This document shows, piece after piece, positions 1 through 9,192 of a stretch of DNA of 64,000 bases. How positions within the stretch are numbered: the stretch's first letter is position 1; each line of letters begins with the position of its first letter. Origin of the DNA: Chitinimonas viridis (GTDB taxonomy: Bacteria > Pseudomonadota > Gammaproteobacteria > Burkholderiales > Chitinimonadaceae); assembly GCF_030409555.1 (NCBI RefSeq), contig NZ_JAUFPU010000004.1, forward strand, positions 535,055 to 599,054. Reading direction: 5' to 3'. Both the position numbers and the translations under genes were made by a program. The notes beneath the pieces are model-generated. The model saw only the letters and a list, made by a program, of their open reading frames with translations. It had not been told where the DNA came from and searched no databases.

Positions 1-1246
1 GATCGAACGGTGGGGGTGTCTTGCCCTTGAGGTAGTTGTTGACCACGTAGTTCCAGATCAGGTCATTGGCGCGCAGCATGGAGAAGGCCCGGGCCAGCTC
101 CTTGCCGCTGATCACGCCGCCCTCGGCCAGCTTGGCCTCGCGTTTTTTTACCAGCTCTTCGTCGACAAACTGCTTGATATCGCCCGGCTCGGTGTGGTCG
201 ATCAGCGAGGTCATGAAGGTCACACTCTCGAACCAATCCAGCTCGCGGGCTTTCATCACCGCCAGGGTGGTCGCCAGGATCACGCCGCCTATGCAGAAAC
301 CCAGCACATTGATCTTGTCCTGCTTGCTGATCTCGCGCACTACCTCGGCAGCCTTGATCACGCCGCTCTCGACATAGTCGTCCCAGGTCAGCTTGCCCAG
401 CTCGGGGGTGATGCTGCGCCAGGACACCATGAATACCGTGTAGCCCTGTGCCACGAAATGGCGAACCATGGAGTTTTCGGGCTGCAGATCCATCAGGTAG
501 TACTTGTTCACCGCTGGCGGCACAAACAGCACTGGCCGCTCGTATACCTGGGCGGTCGTCGGTGTGTATTGGATCAGCTGGAACAAGGGGCTCTCAAACA
601 CCACCGTACCGGGTGTGACCGCCAGGTTCTCGCCCACGGCGAACTGCGATTCGTCGGTCATCGAGATATGGCCCTTGGCCATGTCTTCAGACAACTTGCG
701 CAGCCCTTCGGCCAGGCTCTCACCCTTGGTATCCAGCGCCAGTTTGATGACTTCGGGGTTGGTCAGGGCGAAGTTGGAGGGCGACATGGCGTCGATGAAC
801 TGCTGGGTATAGAAGCCCACCTTGACGCGGGTGGGGTCATCCATCGGCACACCATCGACCAGCTCGTTCAACCACTTGGCGCTGAGCAGGTATTGCTGCT
901 TGATGTAATCGTAAAACGGGTATTGGGCCCATTCAGGGGCAGCGAAGCGGCGATCGCCCTTGCTGGCTGGCGGGTTAGGTTGTTTCTCGCGGGTACCCAG
1001 CAGACCCATCCAGAGATCCATCTGCTGCTGGTAGTAGCTGCTCTGCAGACCCACCAGCTGCTGGGTGTTGCCCATCAGACCCTGCATGAACTGCTCAAAC
1101 GCCTTGGGCTGGCTGTCGCCGGCAGGGCGCATGCCGCCCACAAAGTTTTCCAGCAATTTACGGTTGGCGTCGGTCAACGATTGCAGAAAGGCCTGATAAG
1201 GCTGGGATTCGCTGCCTGCTTGGGGTTCGGTACTGGACTGGCTCAA
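1..1246 (-). CDS. phaC: Class I poly(3-hydroxyalkanoate) synthase, 3' end cut by window edge
   Basis: Polymerises (R)-3-hydroxyacyl-CoA into PHA storage granules in the cytoplasm. The reverse strand reads continuously from a TTG start at 1246 (AGGAGA ribosome-binding site 5-10 bases upstream) to the window edge, giving 415 codons of a family usually about 560-600 long. The lipase-like box GFCIGG is present with the nucleophile Cys at codon 318, matching Cys319 of the Ralstonia enzyme. The conserved segment LRANDLIWNYVVNNYL follows near the cut end. The catalytic Asp and His lie outside the window. The TTG start is chosen because no ATG or GTG near it has a ribosome-binding site. A TGC-rich palindrome (1302-1316) sits upstream. 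Confidence 0.95.
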   Translation of the reverse strand, partial: MSQSSTEPQAGSESQPYQAFLQSLTDANRKLLENFVGGMRPAGDSQPKAFEQFMQGLMGNTQQLVGLQSSYYQQQMDLWMGLLGTREKQPNPPASKGDRRFAAPEWAQYPFYDYIKQQYLLSAKWLNELVDGVPMDDPTRVKVGFYTQQFIDAMSPSNFALTNPEVIKLALDTKGESLAEGLRKLSEDMAKGHISMTDESQFAVGENLAVTPGTVVFESPLFQLIQYTPTTAQVYERPVLFVPPAVNKYYLMDLQPENSMVRHFVAQGYTVFMVSWRSITPELGKLTWDDYVESGVIKAAEVVREISKQDKINVLGFCIGGVILATTLAVMKARELDWFESVTFMTSLIDHTEPGDIKQFVDEELVKKREAKLAEGGVISGKELARAFSMLRANDLIWNYVVNNYLKGKTPPPFD

Positions 1247-1301
1247 GCGCTGTCTCCTGATCGGTTTGCCCGTATTTTTGTATGAGTGTGGGCAGGGTAG
1301 A

Positions 1302-1316
1302 TGCTGCAACGCAGCA
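1302..1316. promoter_or_regulatory. Candidate PhaR-type operator upstream of phaC
   Basis: TGCTGC-aac-GCAGCA is a perfect palindrome 56 bases ahead of the phaC start. It fits the CTGC-N3/4-GCAG pattern reported for the PHA regulator PhaR. The match is seen in the sequence; binding is inference. Confidence 0.4.
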
Positions 1317-1468
1317 AATTTGTACGCGCCCGCATTTTAGGCATGCCCTACCAGCGGACACAAGCGCCAATACATGACAGGTCATCTTGTCTAGCGCTCG
1401 GTCAAAAATGCACTGTAAAAGCAATACCTTGGTAATATTCGCCACTTCCTGGGTCATCACAAGCGCTT

Positions 1469-1493
1469 AATTCTTAAGCAATTATTAAGAATT
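1469..1493. promoter_or_regulatory. AT-rich 9-7-9 inverted repeat ahead of the endopeptidase gene
   Basis: AATTCTTAA and TTAAGAATT are exact inverted copies separated by 7 bases, 100 bases before the pbpG start and 223 bases before phaC in the other direction. It has the form of a dimeric-regulator operator. No regulator family is recognised. Apart from this and the 1302-1316 palindrome, the 1247-1592 interval shows only AT-rich promoter-like sequence. Confidence 0.35.
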
Positions 1494-1592
1494 CACTTGA
1501 CTTGCACGACCTTAACCCATGATTTTCATGGCTTTTCATTGATCGCTTATGTATTATCGATTTATCGTGTATCTACATTCCGGAGACGTTGC

Positions 1593-2639
1593 ATGCAGTC
1601 CCGCCTCTCCGCGCTAATTGCCGGTATCGTCGTGATGTGCTTGGTGTCCTTCCCCGCCCCTGCCGAGGCGGCCAAGGCCAGCAAGAAGCAGGTCAGCAGC
1701 AAGACGATACGTAGCAAAGCCGCCAAGAAACCAGTCAAGAAGTTGCGCTATGTGCGCAAGGGCAAACCCAGCAAACTGGCTTTGAATAAGCCGCGCTTGC
1801 GTGGCGGCAAGATCACCCGCGTCTCTACCCGTGCAAGCACCCTGGACTTTGGCGCCCCCATAGGCAATCCGGGCGAATTGGCGCTGTACTCCAGCTCTGC
1901 CGTGGTGGTCAACGCCATTTCCGGCGAACGCATCTATGGCAAGAACAGCAACAGCCCTGCCCCCATCGCCTCCATCACCAAGCTGATGACGGCCATCGTG
2001 GCGTTGGACATGCATCTGCCGCTGAATGAATACATCACCATCACCGAAGAAGACGTCGACACCCTTAAGAACACCAGCTCGCGCCTGATGGTAGGCACCA
2101 CACTCAGCCGTGGCGAGCTGATGCACCTGGCACTGATGTCGTCCGAAAACCGAGCCGCCCATGCACTGGCCCGCACCGCCCCAGGTGGTACCGCAGCCTT
2201 TATTGCCCGCATGAACCGAACGGCGCAATCGCTGGGTATGTATCGCACCACATTTGCCGACCCCACCGGGCTTACCAGCGCCAATGTCTCGTCAGCAGAA
2301 GACCTGATCAGGCTGGTGCAAGCGGCCCATCACTACCCCGAGATACGGGCTTATTCGACCAGCGAAGGCTACAACTTCGTCTCCAACGTCAATAATCGTC
2401 TGTACGAGTTCCGCAATACCAACCCCTTGGTTCGGAGCCAGAACTGGCAGATAGGCTTGTCCAAGACCGGCTATATCTCCGAGGCAGGCAAATGCCTGGT
2501 AATGCAGGCCACCATCAACGACACACCCGTCATCATTGTGCTGCTGGATTCAGACGGCAAACTGACCCGCATCGGTGACGCCAACCGTATCAAGAAATGG
2601 CTTGAAACCAGCCCTGTCGCCATGTTGCGGGCGGGTTAG
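1593..2639 (+). CDS. pbpG: D-alanyl-D-alanine endopeptidase (PBP7 type, peptidase S11)
   Basis: Periplasmic penicillin-binding protein that cleaves D-Ala-mDAP cross-links in peptidoglycan. The start is placed at the ATG at 1593 because GGAG lies just upstream and a signal peptide follows (residues 1-27, ending AEA). All three S11 motifs are visible: SITK with the nucleophile Ser127, SEN (in SSENRAAH), and KTG near the C-terminus. Residues about 28-75 form a strongly Lys/Arg-rich linker before the catalytic domain, likely a wall-contacting stretch. Length 348 residues, a little longer than E. coli PbpG because of this linker. A terminator follows directly. Confidence 0.92.
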   Translation: MQSRLSALIAGIVVMCLVSFPAPAEAAKASKKQVSSKTIRSKAAKKPVKKLRYVRKGKPSKLALNKPRLRGGKITRVSTRASTLDFGAPIGNPGELALYSSSAVVVNAISGERIYGKNSNSPAPIASITKLMTAIVALDMHLPLNEYITITEEDVDTLKNTSSRLMVGTTLSRGELMHLALMSSENRAAHALARTAPGGTAAFIARMNRTAQSLGMYRTTFADPTGLTSANVSSAEDLIRLVQAAHHYPEIRAYSTSEGYNFVSNVNNRLYEFRNTNPLVRSQNWQIGLSKTGYISEAGKCLVMQATINDTPVIIVLLDSDGKLTRIGDANRIKKWLETSPVAMLRAG

Positions 2640-2662
2640 CACAACGCCGCATGCATCTGCTC

Positions 2663-2690
2663 AACGCCCGCTGACGCGGGCGTTTTGCTT
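2663..2690 (+). terminator. Rho-independent terminator after pbpG
   Basis: AACGCCCGC and GCGGGCGTT form a 9-bp stem with a short TGAC loop followed by a T-rich tail. Confidence 0.8.
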
Positions 2691-2739
2691 TGCAGTGCCC
2701 GGAGCATAACCCCAATGACAAGAAGTACTTGCATCCATC

Positions 2740-2775
2740 AATGAGAATCAATATTATTCGATAAACATTCTCATT
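2740..2775. promoter_or_regulatory. Tandem Fur-like boxes upstream of bfd
   Basis: Two 7-1-7 sites resemble the Fur consensus TGATAAT-N-ATTATCA: TGAGAATCAATATTA (2742-2756) and CGATAAACATTCTCA (2759-2773). The outer arms AATGAGAAT and ATTCTCATT are exact inverted copies. The position 12 bases before the bfd start fits iron repression. Confidence 0.65.
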
Positions 2776-2786
2776 GCATACACGCC

Positions 2787-2999
2787 ATGTACGTCTGCAT
2801 CTGCAACGCCGTCACCGACAAGCAAATTCGCCGTGCCATCAACGATGGCTGCGGCAGCATGCGCGAGTTGCGCATGGAACTGGGCGTGGCAGGCTGCTGT
2901 GGCAAATGCGCCCCTGATGCCCGCGCTCTGCTGCTCGACAGTAAGCGCGAACAGATGACTGCAGGCCAAGGAGCCACCATCACCCTGGTACCCGCCTAA
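2787..2999 (+). CDS. bfd: Bacterioferritin-associated ferredoxin
   Basis: Small [2Fe-2S] protein that docks on bacterioferritin and passes electrons to its haem to release stored Fe(II). The 70-residue product has the fer2_BFD cysteines in the exact E. coli register: C4 and C6 near the N-terminus, then C38 and C41 (CGKC). The start is the ATG at 2787; the ribosome-binding site is weak. It lies behind Fur-like boxes and about 100 bases before bfr on the same strand, so the pair is probably co-transcribed. Iron starvation would raise Bfd and mobilise iron. Confidence 0.95.
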   Translation: MYVCICNAVTDKQIRRAINDGCGSMRELRMELGVAGCCGKCAPDARALLLDSKREQMTAGQGATITLVPA

Positions 3000-3103
3000 A
3001 CAGACTTGCGTTTCCTCTTGCCGCACCCGGTCTAACTGGCATACGCTAGCGAGATAGGGGCGGCTGTGCTGCTTTGCAAATTCGATTCTGCAAGGAGGGC
3101 ATC

Positions 3104-3583
3104 ATGAAGGGCGATAAAAAGGTCATCAGCTTCCTGAACGGGGCGCTGAAGAATGAGCTGACGGCGATCAACCAGTATTTCCTGCATGCGCGCATGTTCA
3201 AGAACTGGGGCTTCCAGGCACTCAATGAACATGAGTACCATGAGTCCATCGATGAGATGAAGCATGCCGATGCCCTGATAGAACGCATCTTGTTCCTGGA
3301 GGGCCTGCCCAATCTGCAGGAGCTGGGCAAGATCTATATCGGTGAAGATGTAAAGGAAGCCTTGCAGTGTGACCTGAAGCTGGAGATGGAAGCCATCCCC
3401 CTGCTGAAGGAAGCCATCGCCCACTGCGAGAAGGTGCACGACTACATCAGCCGGGAACTATTCGAGCACATCCTCGAAAGCGAGGAAGAGCATGTGGATT
3501 GGCTAGAAACCAACCTGGGCCTGATCGAGCAGATAGGCTATCAGAACTACCTGCAATCGCAGATGTCTGGCAGCGGTTCCTGA
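3104..3583 (+). CDS. bfr: Bacterioferritin
   Basis: Forms the 24-subunit haem-containing iron storage shell in the cytoplasm. The 159-residue protein aligns with E. coli Bfr without gaps at key sites: ferroxidase ligands E18, E51, H54, E94, E127 and H130, and haem-ligating M52. The ATG at 3104 follows a strong AAGGAGG site and gives the conserved MKGD N-terminus. All ferroxidase residues are kept, so the gene encodes an active iron-oxidising subunit and not a degenerate partner subunit. Confidence 0.97.
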   Translation: MKGDKKVISFLNGALKNELTAINQYFLHARMFKNWGFQALNEHEYHESIDEMKHADALIERILFLEGLPNLQELGKIYIGEDVKEALQCDLKLEMEAIPLLKEAIAHCEKVHDYISRELFEHILESEEEHVDWLETNLGLIEQIGYQNYLQSQMSGSGS

Positions 3584-3661
3584 TATCTCGCCAGCGCGCC
3601 ATCAGTGCTCGCGCCTGACTAGAGCTTGAGTCGCTAAAGAAACAGCAGGTGCCACTGCACG

Positions 3662-3696
3662 AAAGCCGCTGATTACTTACATCAGCGGCTTTTTCG
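3662..3696 (+). terminator. Terminator after bfr
   Basis: AAAGCCGCTGAT pairs with ATCAGCGGCTTT around a short loop, followed by Ts. Convergent with the fbpC end at 3725, it can serve both strands. Confidence 0.75.
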
Positions 3697-3724
3697 TTGC
3701 CGGCGGGCCTATGCGTCAAGCGAC

Positions 3725-4768
3725 TCAGGTAAAGGCTATCACGTGGTCTATTTCCAGCCGTATGCCTATGGATTCACCAATGGCATGATCGTGATGGCTG
3801 GGCACCAGGCTAAGCACTGTCGCGCCAGAGGGCAGCGCCAGGGTGTAGAGGAACTGCGCACCCCGGAAAGCTTTCTTCACCACCCGCGCCTGCAGCGTGC
3901 TGGCATCGTCATGCAGCACATCATCAGGGCGCAGCAGTACCTGCACCTTGCTACCCGTCGCACAGTCCTGCATGGCCCGGCAGTTGCGCCTACCCAGCTC
4001 GAACACCAGCTCGCCCGGCCCCACCACCTCGGCAGGCAGGAAGGCCCCCTCCCCGACAAAGTCCGCCACGAAGCGGTCGGCCGGTTCATGGTAGAGCGCG
4101 TAGGCCGCATCCCACTGCCGCAGGCGGCCACCTTCCATCACCCCTATCTTGTCAGCCAGCGCAAATGCCTCGTGCTGGTCATGGGTTACCAGCAAGGCCG
4201 TCATGCCACGGCTCTTCAGTATGTCTCGCACCTCCTGCGACAAACGCTCCCGCAGCTCCACGTCCAGGTTGGAGAACGGCTCATCCAGCAATAGCAGGCG
4301 CGGTGCGGGCGCCAGGGCCCGGGCCAGCGCCACGCGTTGTTGCTGCCCGCCCGACAAGGCGTGGGTGTAGTGATCTGCATAGCCCGCCAGCCCCACCACC
4401 TCCAGCAGCTCATCGACACGCCGGCGGCGCGCTGCCGATGCCACGCCTGTCATGCCGAAACCGACGTTCCCCGCCACCGTCAAATGCGGAAACAGGGCGT
4501 AGTCCTGGAACACCATGCCCACCCCACGGCGCTGTGGCGGCCAGTGGTCGGCCACGGTGGCTACCGTGTCGCCATTGATGGCGATGCGGCCAGCCCGGAT
4601 CGGCTCGAAACCGGCAATGGCGCGCAGTGCGGTGGTCTTACCGCAGCCGGAGGCCCCCAGCAGGCAGCCGATTTCACCCTCCAGCAGGGTAAAGGACAAG
4701 TCGTGCAGCACCCGCTTGTCGTCATAGGTCACACCCACGCCATCCAGCGTCAACAGGCTCTTGCTCAC
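3725..4768 (-). CDS. fbpC: Fe(III) ABC transporter ATP-binding protein
   Basis: ATPase of the periplasmic-binding-protein-dependent ferric iron importer. Walker A GASGCGKT (residues 38-45), Q-loop in FQDYALFPH, signature LSGGQQQR, Walker B LLLLDEPF and switch His in VTHDQ are all intact. The C-terminal about 100 residues form the TOBE-like domain usual in FbpC/PotA-type ATPases. The GTG start at 4768 is chosen because it overlaps the permease stop (GTGA), the usual sign of translational coupling. Product 347 residues. Confidence 0.93.
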   Translation of the reverse strand: MSKSLLTLDGVGVTYDDKRVLHDLSFTLLEGEIGCLLGASGCGKTTALRAIAGFEPIRAGRIAINGDTVATVADHWPPQRRGVGMVFQDYALFPHLTVAGNVGFGMTGVASAARRRRVDELLEVVGLAGYADHYTHALSGGQQQRVALARALAPAPRLLLLDEPFSNLDVELRERLSQEVRDILKSRGMTALLVTHDQHEAFALADKIGVMEGGRLRQWDAAYALYHEPADRFVADFVGEGAFLPAEVVGPGELVFELGRRNCRAMQDCATGSKVQVLLRPDDVLHDDASTLQARVVKKAFRGAQFLYTLALPSGATVLSLVPSHHDHAIGESIGIRLEIDHVIAFT

Positions 4769-6426
4769 GCGTGTCTCTCCGTCTGCACCGCCAACAGGAT
4801 GACGGGGATCAAACCCGCCAGCACGATGGCTACCGAGGGCAAGGCCGCCATCTCCCACTGTCCTTCACTGGTCATCTCGAACACCCGTACCGCCAAGGTA
4901 TCCCAGCCAAAAGGCCGGGTCATCAGGGTGATGGGCATTTCCTTCATCACGTCCACAAACACCATAAGCGCCGCCGTCAGCAAGCCCCCCCGCAGCATGG
5001 GCAGGTGTATGCGCCACAATACCGCACGTCGCCCCAGGCCCATGGAGGCAGCCGCCTCCTCCTGGCTAGCCGTAATGCGCTGCATGGCCGATTGGGTAGG
5101 CTCGAACGCCACCGCCAGGAAACGTGCCGCATACGCCAGCAGCATCACCAGCAGCGTGCCTTTGATGACTTCGCTCACACCCGGCCAGCCCAAGGCATGG
5201 GCAGCGGTAATCAGATGATTGTCCAGCCAGGCCAGGGGAATGAACACGCCCACCGCCAGCACCGTGCCCGGTACCGCATAGCCCAGGGTGGCCAGGCGTG
5301 CCGCCAGGCGGCTGGCGATATCGCGCTTGCGCCGTACCGCGTAGGCCAGCACCAGCGCCAGCACGACTACCACGCCGGCAGCCCCCGCCGACAACACCAG
5401 TGAGCGACCGACAAAGCCCATATAGCGCAAATCGAGCTGCTCGGCCGCCACCGTCCACGCCCAGTAAAGCAGCTGCGCCATAGGCACCAGAAACGCCAGG
5501 CTCAGCACCAGCAGGCAAGCTCCCGCCACCAGCCAGCCTCGCCAGGGCGGTAGACGCTCCGGCCGGTTGGCAGCCCCTCGCCCCGTCGCGGTATAGCGCT
5601 TGTCACCACGGGCGCGCTGCTCCAGCAATGCCAGGGCCAGCACGGCCATCACCAGCAGCGATGCCAGTTGTGAGGCGGCGGTCAGGTTGAATAGGCCAAA
5701 CCAGGCCTTGTAGATGGCCGTGGTAAAAGTGTCGTAATTGAACGTAGCAACCGTGCCAAAATCGGCCAGGCACTCCATCAGTGCCAGGCTGACCCCACCC
5801 ACCAGCCATGGACGCGCCATGGGCAGCGCCACCCGCCAGAAACCCTGGCGACGGCTCAGTCCCAGCGACGCTGCAGCCTCCAGCGCCCGCCTGCCCTGTG
5901 TGAGAAAGGCATTACGCGCCAGCAGGTAGACATAGGGGTAGAGCACCAACGTCAAGGTCAGTATCACGCCCCCGCGTGAGCGTATGGACGGAAACCAGCT
6001 GCTGTCGCCCGCAACATCGCGTATCAGGCTTTGCAGCGGCCCGGTGAAGTCGTACAAGCCTATCTGCACAAAGGCCAGCACATAGGCCGGCATGGCCAGC
6101 GGCAAGGCCAACGCCCAGGCAAAATGCTTGCGGCCGGGGAAATCATAGATCGCCGTCACCCAGGCCAACGATACGCCCAACCCCAGCGTGCCCACTGCCA
6201 CCCCGGCAATCAGCCAGGCGGTATTGATCAGCAACTGCGGCAGTACAAACTCCGCCATATGCCGCCACACCTCGCCCTCGGGCTGCCACAGGCTGGCCAG
6301 CACCACCCCCAGCGGCACCAGCGTGACTGCCGCCACCAACCAGGCAAGGGCATGCTCATCCAGCCGGCGCGGCAGGCGACGGGGGGTGGGCGGCAAGGGA
6401 GCGGTATGCGGGATATCGATGTCCAT
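4765..6426 (-). CDS. fbpB: Fe(III) ABC transporter permease (fused double domain)
   Basis: Inner-membrane channel of the ferric iron importer. The 553-residue protein has about 12 hydrophobic segments and two BPD_transp_1 repeats. Each repeat carries an EAA loop: EAAASLGLSRRQGFWRVALP in the first half and EEAAASMGLGRRAVLWRIHL in the second. This fused form is typical of FbpB/SfuB. It sits between fbpA and fbpC, overlaps fbpC by 4 bases, and is separated from fbpA by 222 bases that include a terminator-like hairpin. Confidence 0.93.
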   Translation of the reverse strand: MDIDIPHTAPLPPTPRRLPRRLDEHALAWLVAAVTLVPLGVVLASLWQPEGEVWRHMAEFVLPQLLINTAWLIAGVAVGTLGLGVSLAWVTAIYDFPGRKHFAWALALPLAMPAYVLAFVQIGLYDFTGPLQSLIRDVAGDSSWFPSIRSRGGVILTLTLVLYPYVYLLARNAFLTQGRRALEAAASLGLSRRQGFWRVALPMARPWLVGGVSLALMECLADFGTVATFNYDTFTTAIYKAWFGLFNLTAASQLASLLVMAVLALALLEQRARGDKRYTATGRGAANRPERLPPWRGWLVAGACLLVLSLAFLVPMAQLLYWAWTVAAEQLDLRYMGFVGRSLVLSAGAAGVVVVLALVLAYAVRRKRDIASRLAARLATLGYAVPGTVLAVGVFIPLAWLDNHLITAAHALGWPGVSEVIKGTLLVMLLAYAARFLAVAFEPTQSAMQRITASQEEAAASMGLGRRAVLWRIHLPMLRGGLLTAALMVFVDVMKEMPITLMTRPFGWDTLAVRVFEMTSEGQWEMAALPSVAIVLAGLIPVILLAVQTERHA

Positions 6427-6533
6427 AAGACGGATAAAGCCAACGGCCGCTTGATTGCGGCCGTCGATGATTCATTCTACCCAAGGCAGCGTGCTGCTGC
6501 TAAGCGAAACCGCCATCAGGATTGATGCAGGTC

Positions 6534-6572
6534 AAAAGCGCCGGCCGGAAACGGTACTTTCCGGTCGGCGCT
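6534..6572 (-). terminator. Intercistronic terminator between fbpA and fbpB
   Basis: On the reverse strand AGCGCCGACCGGAAAG and a near-complementary CTTTCCGG..GCGCT arm form a long stem followed by TTTT. It lies downstream of fbpA and upstream of fbpB, so it would lower permease/ATPase expression relative to the binding protein. Confidence 0.7.
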
Positions 6573-6648
6573 CCGATGCTTGCTGGGTGCAGGCAGTCCG
6601 TGTGCAAGAACCTGCGCAACAACGCCAGAGCGGTTTTGTCAGCCGTGC

Positions 6649-7641
6649 TTAGCGATAGCCTGCGCGGTCCATCAGCTTGACTGCAGCTGCCTGCAATTCA
6701 CCGGCCTTGGCCACGTTGATGTAGTCATGCTTGAAATCACCCCAGGCAGCCACCTTGGCATCAGGCTTCACCTTGGTGTTGACGGGATACTCCATGTTCA
6801 CGTCGGCATACAGGTTCTGCGCCTTCTCGCTGGACAGCCATTCGATCAGCTTGAGTGCACCCTTTTCGTTCTTGGCATGGCGGGTAACACCAGCGCCCGA
6901 GATGTTCACGTGTACGCCCGTGGTCTTCTGGTTAGGCCAGAACACGGCCAGCGGCAAGGTGGGTTCCTTTTCCATCAGGCGGCCGTAATAGTAGGTATTG
7001 GCAATACCTACTTCGCACTGTCCAGCCGCGACGGCCTTCAGCATCATGGTGTCATCCGAGAACGGATCGGTTGCCAGATTGGCAACCCAGCCACGCACGA
7101 TCTGTTCGGTCTTAGCCTCGCCCAAGCGGGCAATCATGGTGGCCACCAGCGATTGGTTGTAGACCTTCTTGGAAGTACGCAGGCAGAGCTTGCCCTTCCA
7201 CTTGGGGTCGGCCAGATCCTCGTAGCTTGCCAGTTGGGCAGGCTTGAGCTTTTGCGTGTTGTAGAACATGGTGCGAGCCCGTACCGACAAACCATACCAG
7301 CTGCCCTTGGGGTCGCGCAGGTGGGCAGGTACATTGGCCTCCAGCACAGTGGACTTCACCGGCTTGAGCAAACCCATCTGCTCGGCCTGCCACAGCACGC
7401 CAGCGTCCACCGTCAGCAGCACATCGGCTGGGGTATTGGCACCCTCAGCCTTGATACGCTCCATCAGCGGGCCTTCCTTGTCGGTCACGAATTTCACCTG
7501 CACACCGGTTTCCTTGGTGTAGGCATCAAACAGGGGCTTGATCAGCGATTCGATACGGGCCGAATAGACCGTCACTTCCTCGGCCATGGCGGGCATGGCA
7601 GCAACAAAGGCAGCGGCAAGCAACAAGGGGCGAAACTTCAT
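6649..7641 (-). CDS. fbpA: Periplasmic Fe(III)-binding protein
   Basis: Captures ferric iron in the periplasm for FbpBC. 330 residues with a signal peptide (residues 1-20, cut after AMA). The mature start EEVTVYSAR is typical of the FbpA/FutA family, and the iron-binding tyrosine cluster appears as NTYYYGRL. The first gene of the three-gene importer operon, read leftward. A Fur-like box lies about 195 bases upstream, next to the divergent rdgC promoter region, which fits iron control but is somewhat distant. Confidence 0.94.
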   Translation of the reverse strand: MKFRPLLLAAAFVAAMPAMAEEVTVYSARIESLIKPLFDAYTKETGVQVKFVTDKEGPLMERIKAEGANTPADVLLTVDAGVLWQAEQMGLLKPVKSTVLEANVPAHLRDPKGSWYGLSVRARTMFYNTQKLKPAQLASYEDLADPKWKGKLCLRTSKKVYNQSLVATMIARLGEAKTEQIVRGWVANLATDPFSDDTMMLKAVAAGQCEVGIANTYYYGRLMEKEPTLPLAVFWPNQKTTGVHVNISGAGVTRHAKNEKGALKLIEWLSSEKAQNLYADVNMEYPVNTKVKPDAKVAAWGDFKHDYINVAKAGELQAAAVKLMDRAGYR

Positions 7642-7834
7642 GGGGCACTCCAGCTTTTGGATAGGTGGAAGAATCTGCCGGGCACCCTCAAGCCATTGTC
7701 AGGCGGTGTTTGCTCAAGACACTACCAGCCTACCCATGACACCACGGGCATGACTGATACGGGCCAAGCGCACCTATCCCGCCTACAAACCAGACTGTGA
7801 GGAAAGCACCCTGCAAACGCGATTCTCTCACGAA

Positions 7835-7849
7835 TGAGAACGCTTATCA
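7835..7849. promoter_or_regulatory. Fur-like box between fbpA and rdgC
   Basis: TGAGAACGCTTATCA matches the 7-1-7 Fur consensus at 11 of 14 half-site positions. It lies within a wider inverted repeat (TTCTC...GAGAA, 7823-7840). Most likely it serves fbpA. Confidence 0.45.
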
Positions 7850-7947
7850 AAATTGCCAGGATGGACTGGCGGATAACGGCAGCAGTGATCGAAGCGGTTC
7901 TGGCATACAATCGCCCCCTTATCCCTGTCGTCCCGGAATACCGTCCT

Positions 7948-8943
7948 ATGTGGTTCAAGAACCTGCAGCTCTATCGCATTACCGATCTCAGCAAACTGAA
8001 TGCCGACCAGCTCGATACCGAGCTGAGAAAGCGCCCCTTCGTACCACTGGGCGCCACCGATCGCCTTGCTGCCGGCTGGATCCCTCCCGCCAGCCACGCA
8101 CCCGACATCTTTGCCTACCCCAACTCCGGCGCGATGCTGATAGCCCTCAAGACCGAGGAAAAGCTGCTGCCGTCGAGTGTGGTCAAGGAAGTGGCCGATG
8201 AGCGCATCACCGAGATCGAAGCCAAGGATCTGCGCAAGATAGGCAAGAAGGAAGCCAAGGAGATACGTGAACGCGTGGCGGAAGAACTGCTGCCCCGTGC
8301 CTTCTCCCGCTCCAGAGTCCTGCGTGCGCTGATCGACTTTGAAGCTGGCTGGATATGGGTGGACAGCGCCACGCCGGCCAAGGCCGAACTGTTGATCCAG
8401 TTTCTGCGCGAAAGCCTGGGCACCCTGCCCACCAAGCTGCCGCAAACCCAGCTCGACCCGGTCACAGCCATGAGCACCTGGCTGGAGCATGACGCCCCCA
8501 GCAACTTCACCCTGGACGCCGATTGCGTACTCAAGGCACCGGGCGACGGCGGCGCGCAGGTGACTTGCCGCCGGCACGATCTGAACTCTGACGAAGTCAA
8601 ACAGCATCTCAAGACCGGCAAGCTGGTCACGCAGCTGGCGCTGAGCTGGGACGAGCGCATCGCCTTTGTGCTGACCGACAAGCTGCATATCAAGCGGCTG
8701 ACCTTCCTCGACCTGCTGGAAGACCAGATCAAGGAAGCCAATGCCGAAGATGCCGCCGCCATGTTCGACACCACCCTCACACTGTTGGCGCAGGAAGGCC
8801 GCGGCCTGATTGCCGCCGTGATCGAGGCGCTGGGTGACGAACTGGGCGAAATAGCAGCGCCCGCCGCACCGATTGCTGCCCCTGCTCCTGCCCCTGCCCC
8901 CCAGGCAGCGGCACCGGCAGGCAAGGTAGACGTACCCTGGTAA
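7948..8943 (+). CDS. rdgC: Recombination-associated protein RdgC
   Basis: Ring-shaped double-stranded-DNA-binding protein that restrains RecA-type recombination. The start ATG at 7948 gives the conserved N-terminus MWFKNLQLYR. Core features of the family are clear, including PFVPLG, LPRAFSRS and the DE-rich C-terminal region. Length 331 residues versus about 303 in E. coli; the excess is an Ala/Pro-rich tail (about residues 309-326) that looks like a flexible extension. The ribosome-binding site is weak. Followed by a strong terminator, so monocistronic. Confidence 0.94.
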   Translation: MWFKNLQLYRITDLSKLNADQLDTELRKRPFVPLGATDRLAAGWIPPASHAPDIFAYPNSGAMLIALKTEEKLLPSSVVKEVADERITEIEAKDLRKIGKKEAKEIRERVAEELLPRAFSRSRVLRALIDFEAGWIWVDSATPAKAELLIQFLRESLGTLPTKLPQTQLDPVTAMSTWLEHDAPSNFTLDADCVLKAPGDGGAQVTCRRHDLNSDEVKQHLKTGKLVTQLALSWDERIAFVLTDKLHIKRLTFLDLLEDQIKEANAEDAAAMFDTTLTLLAQEGRGLIAAVIEALGDELGEIAAPAAPIAAPAPAPAPQAAAPAGKVDVPW

Positions 8944-8992
8944 ACCTAGGGGATCGCAGCGACTTCGCCTGAACACCGTTTCAGGCCCTTAG

Positions 8993-9031
8993 ACCGGCAG
9001 GCCGCCCTCATGGCGAACCTGCCGGTTTTTT
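8993..9031 (+). terminator. Terminator after rdgC
   Basis: ACCGGCAGG and CCTGCCGGT form a 9-bp stem around a 16-base loop, followed by six or seven Ts. Confidence 0.82.
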
Positions 9032-9192
9032 CATCCTGGACGCAGGTGCAATCAGCTGCAGGCCCGTGCCAGCGCCCCAAACCGCCCCTTATCTGGAGGA
9101 GCGGTATCGCCCATTGATCAATTGCTACAGCAAATGTCATCCGACAGGCCTACATTTGGGGGAAAGCCTATCAATCACCCATCCACCAACGC

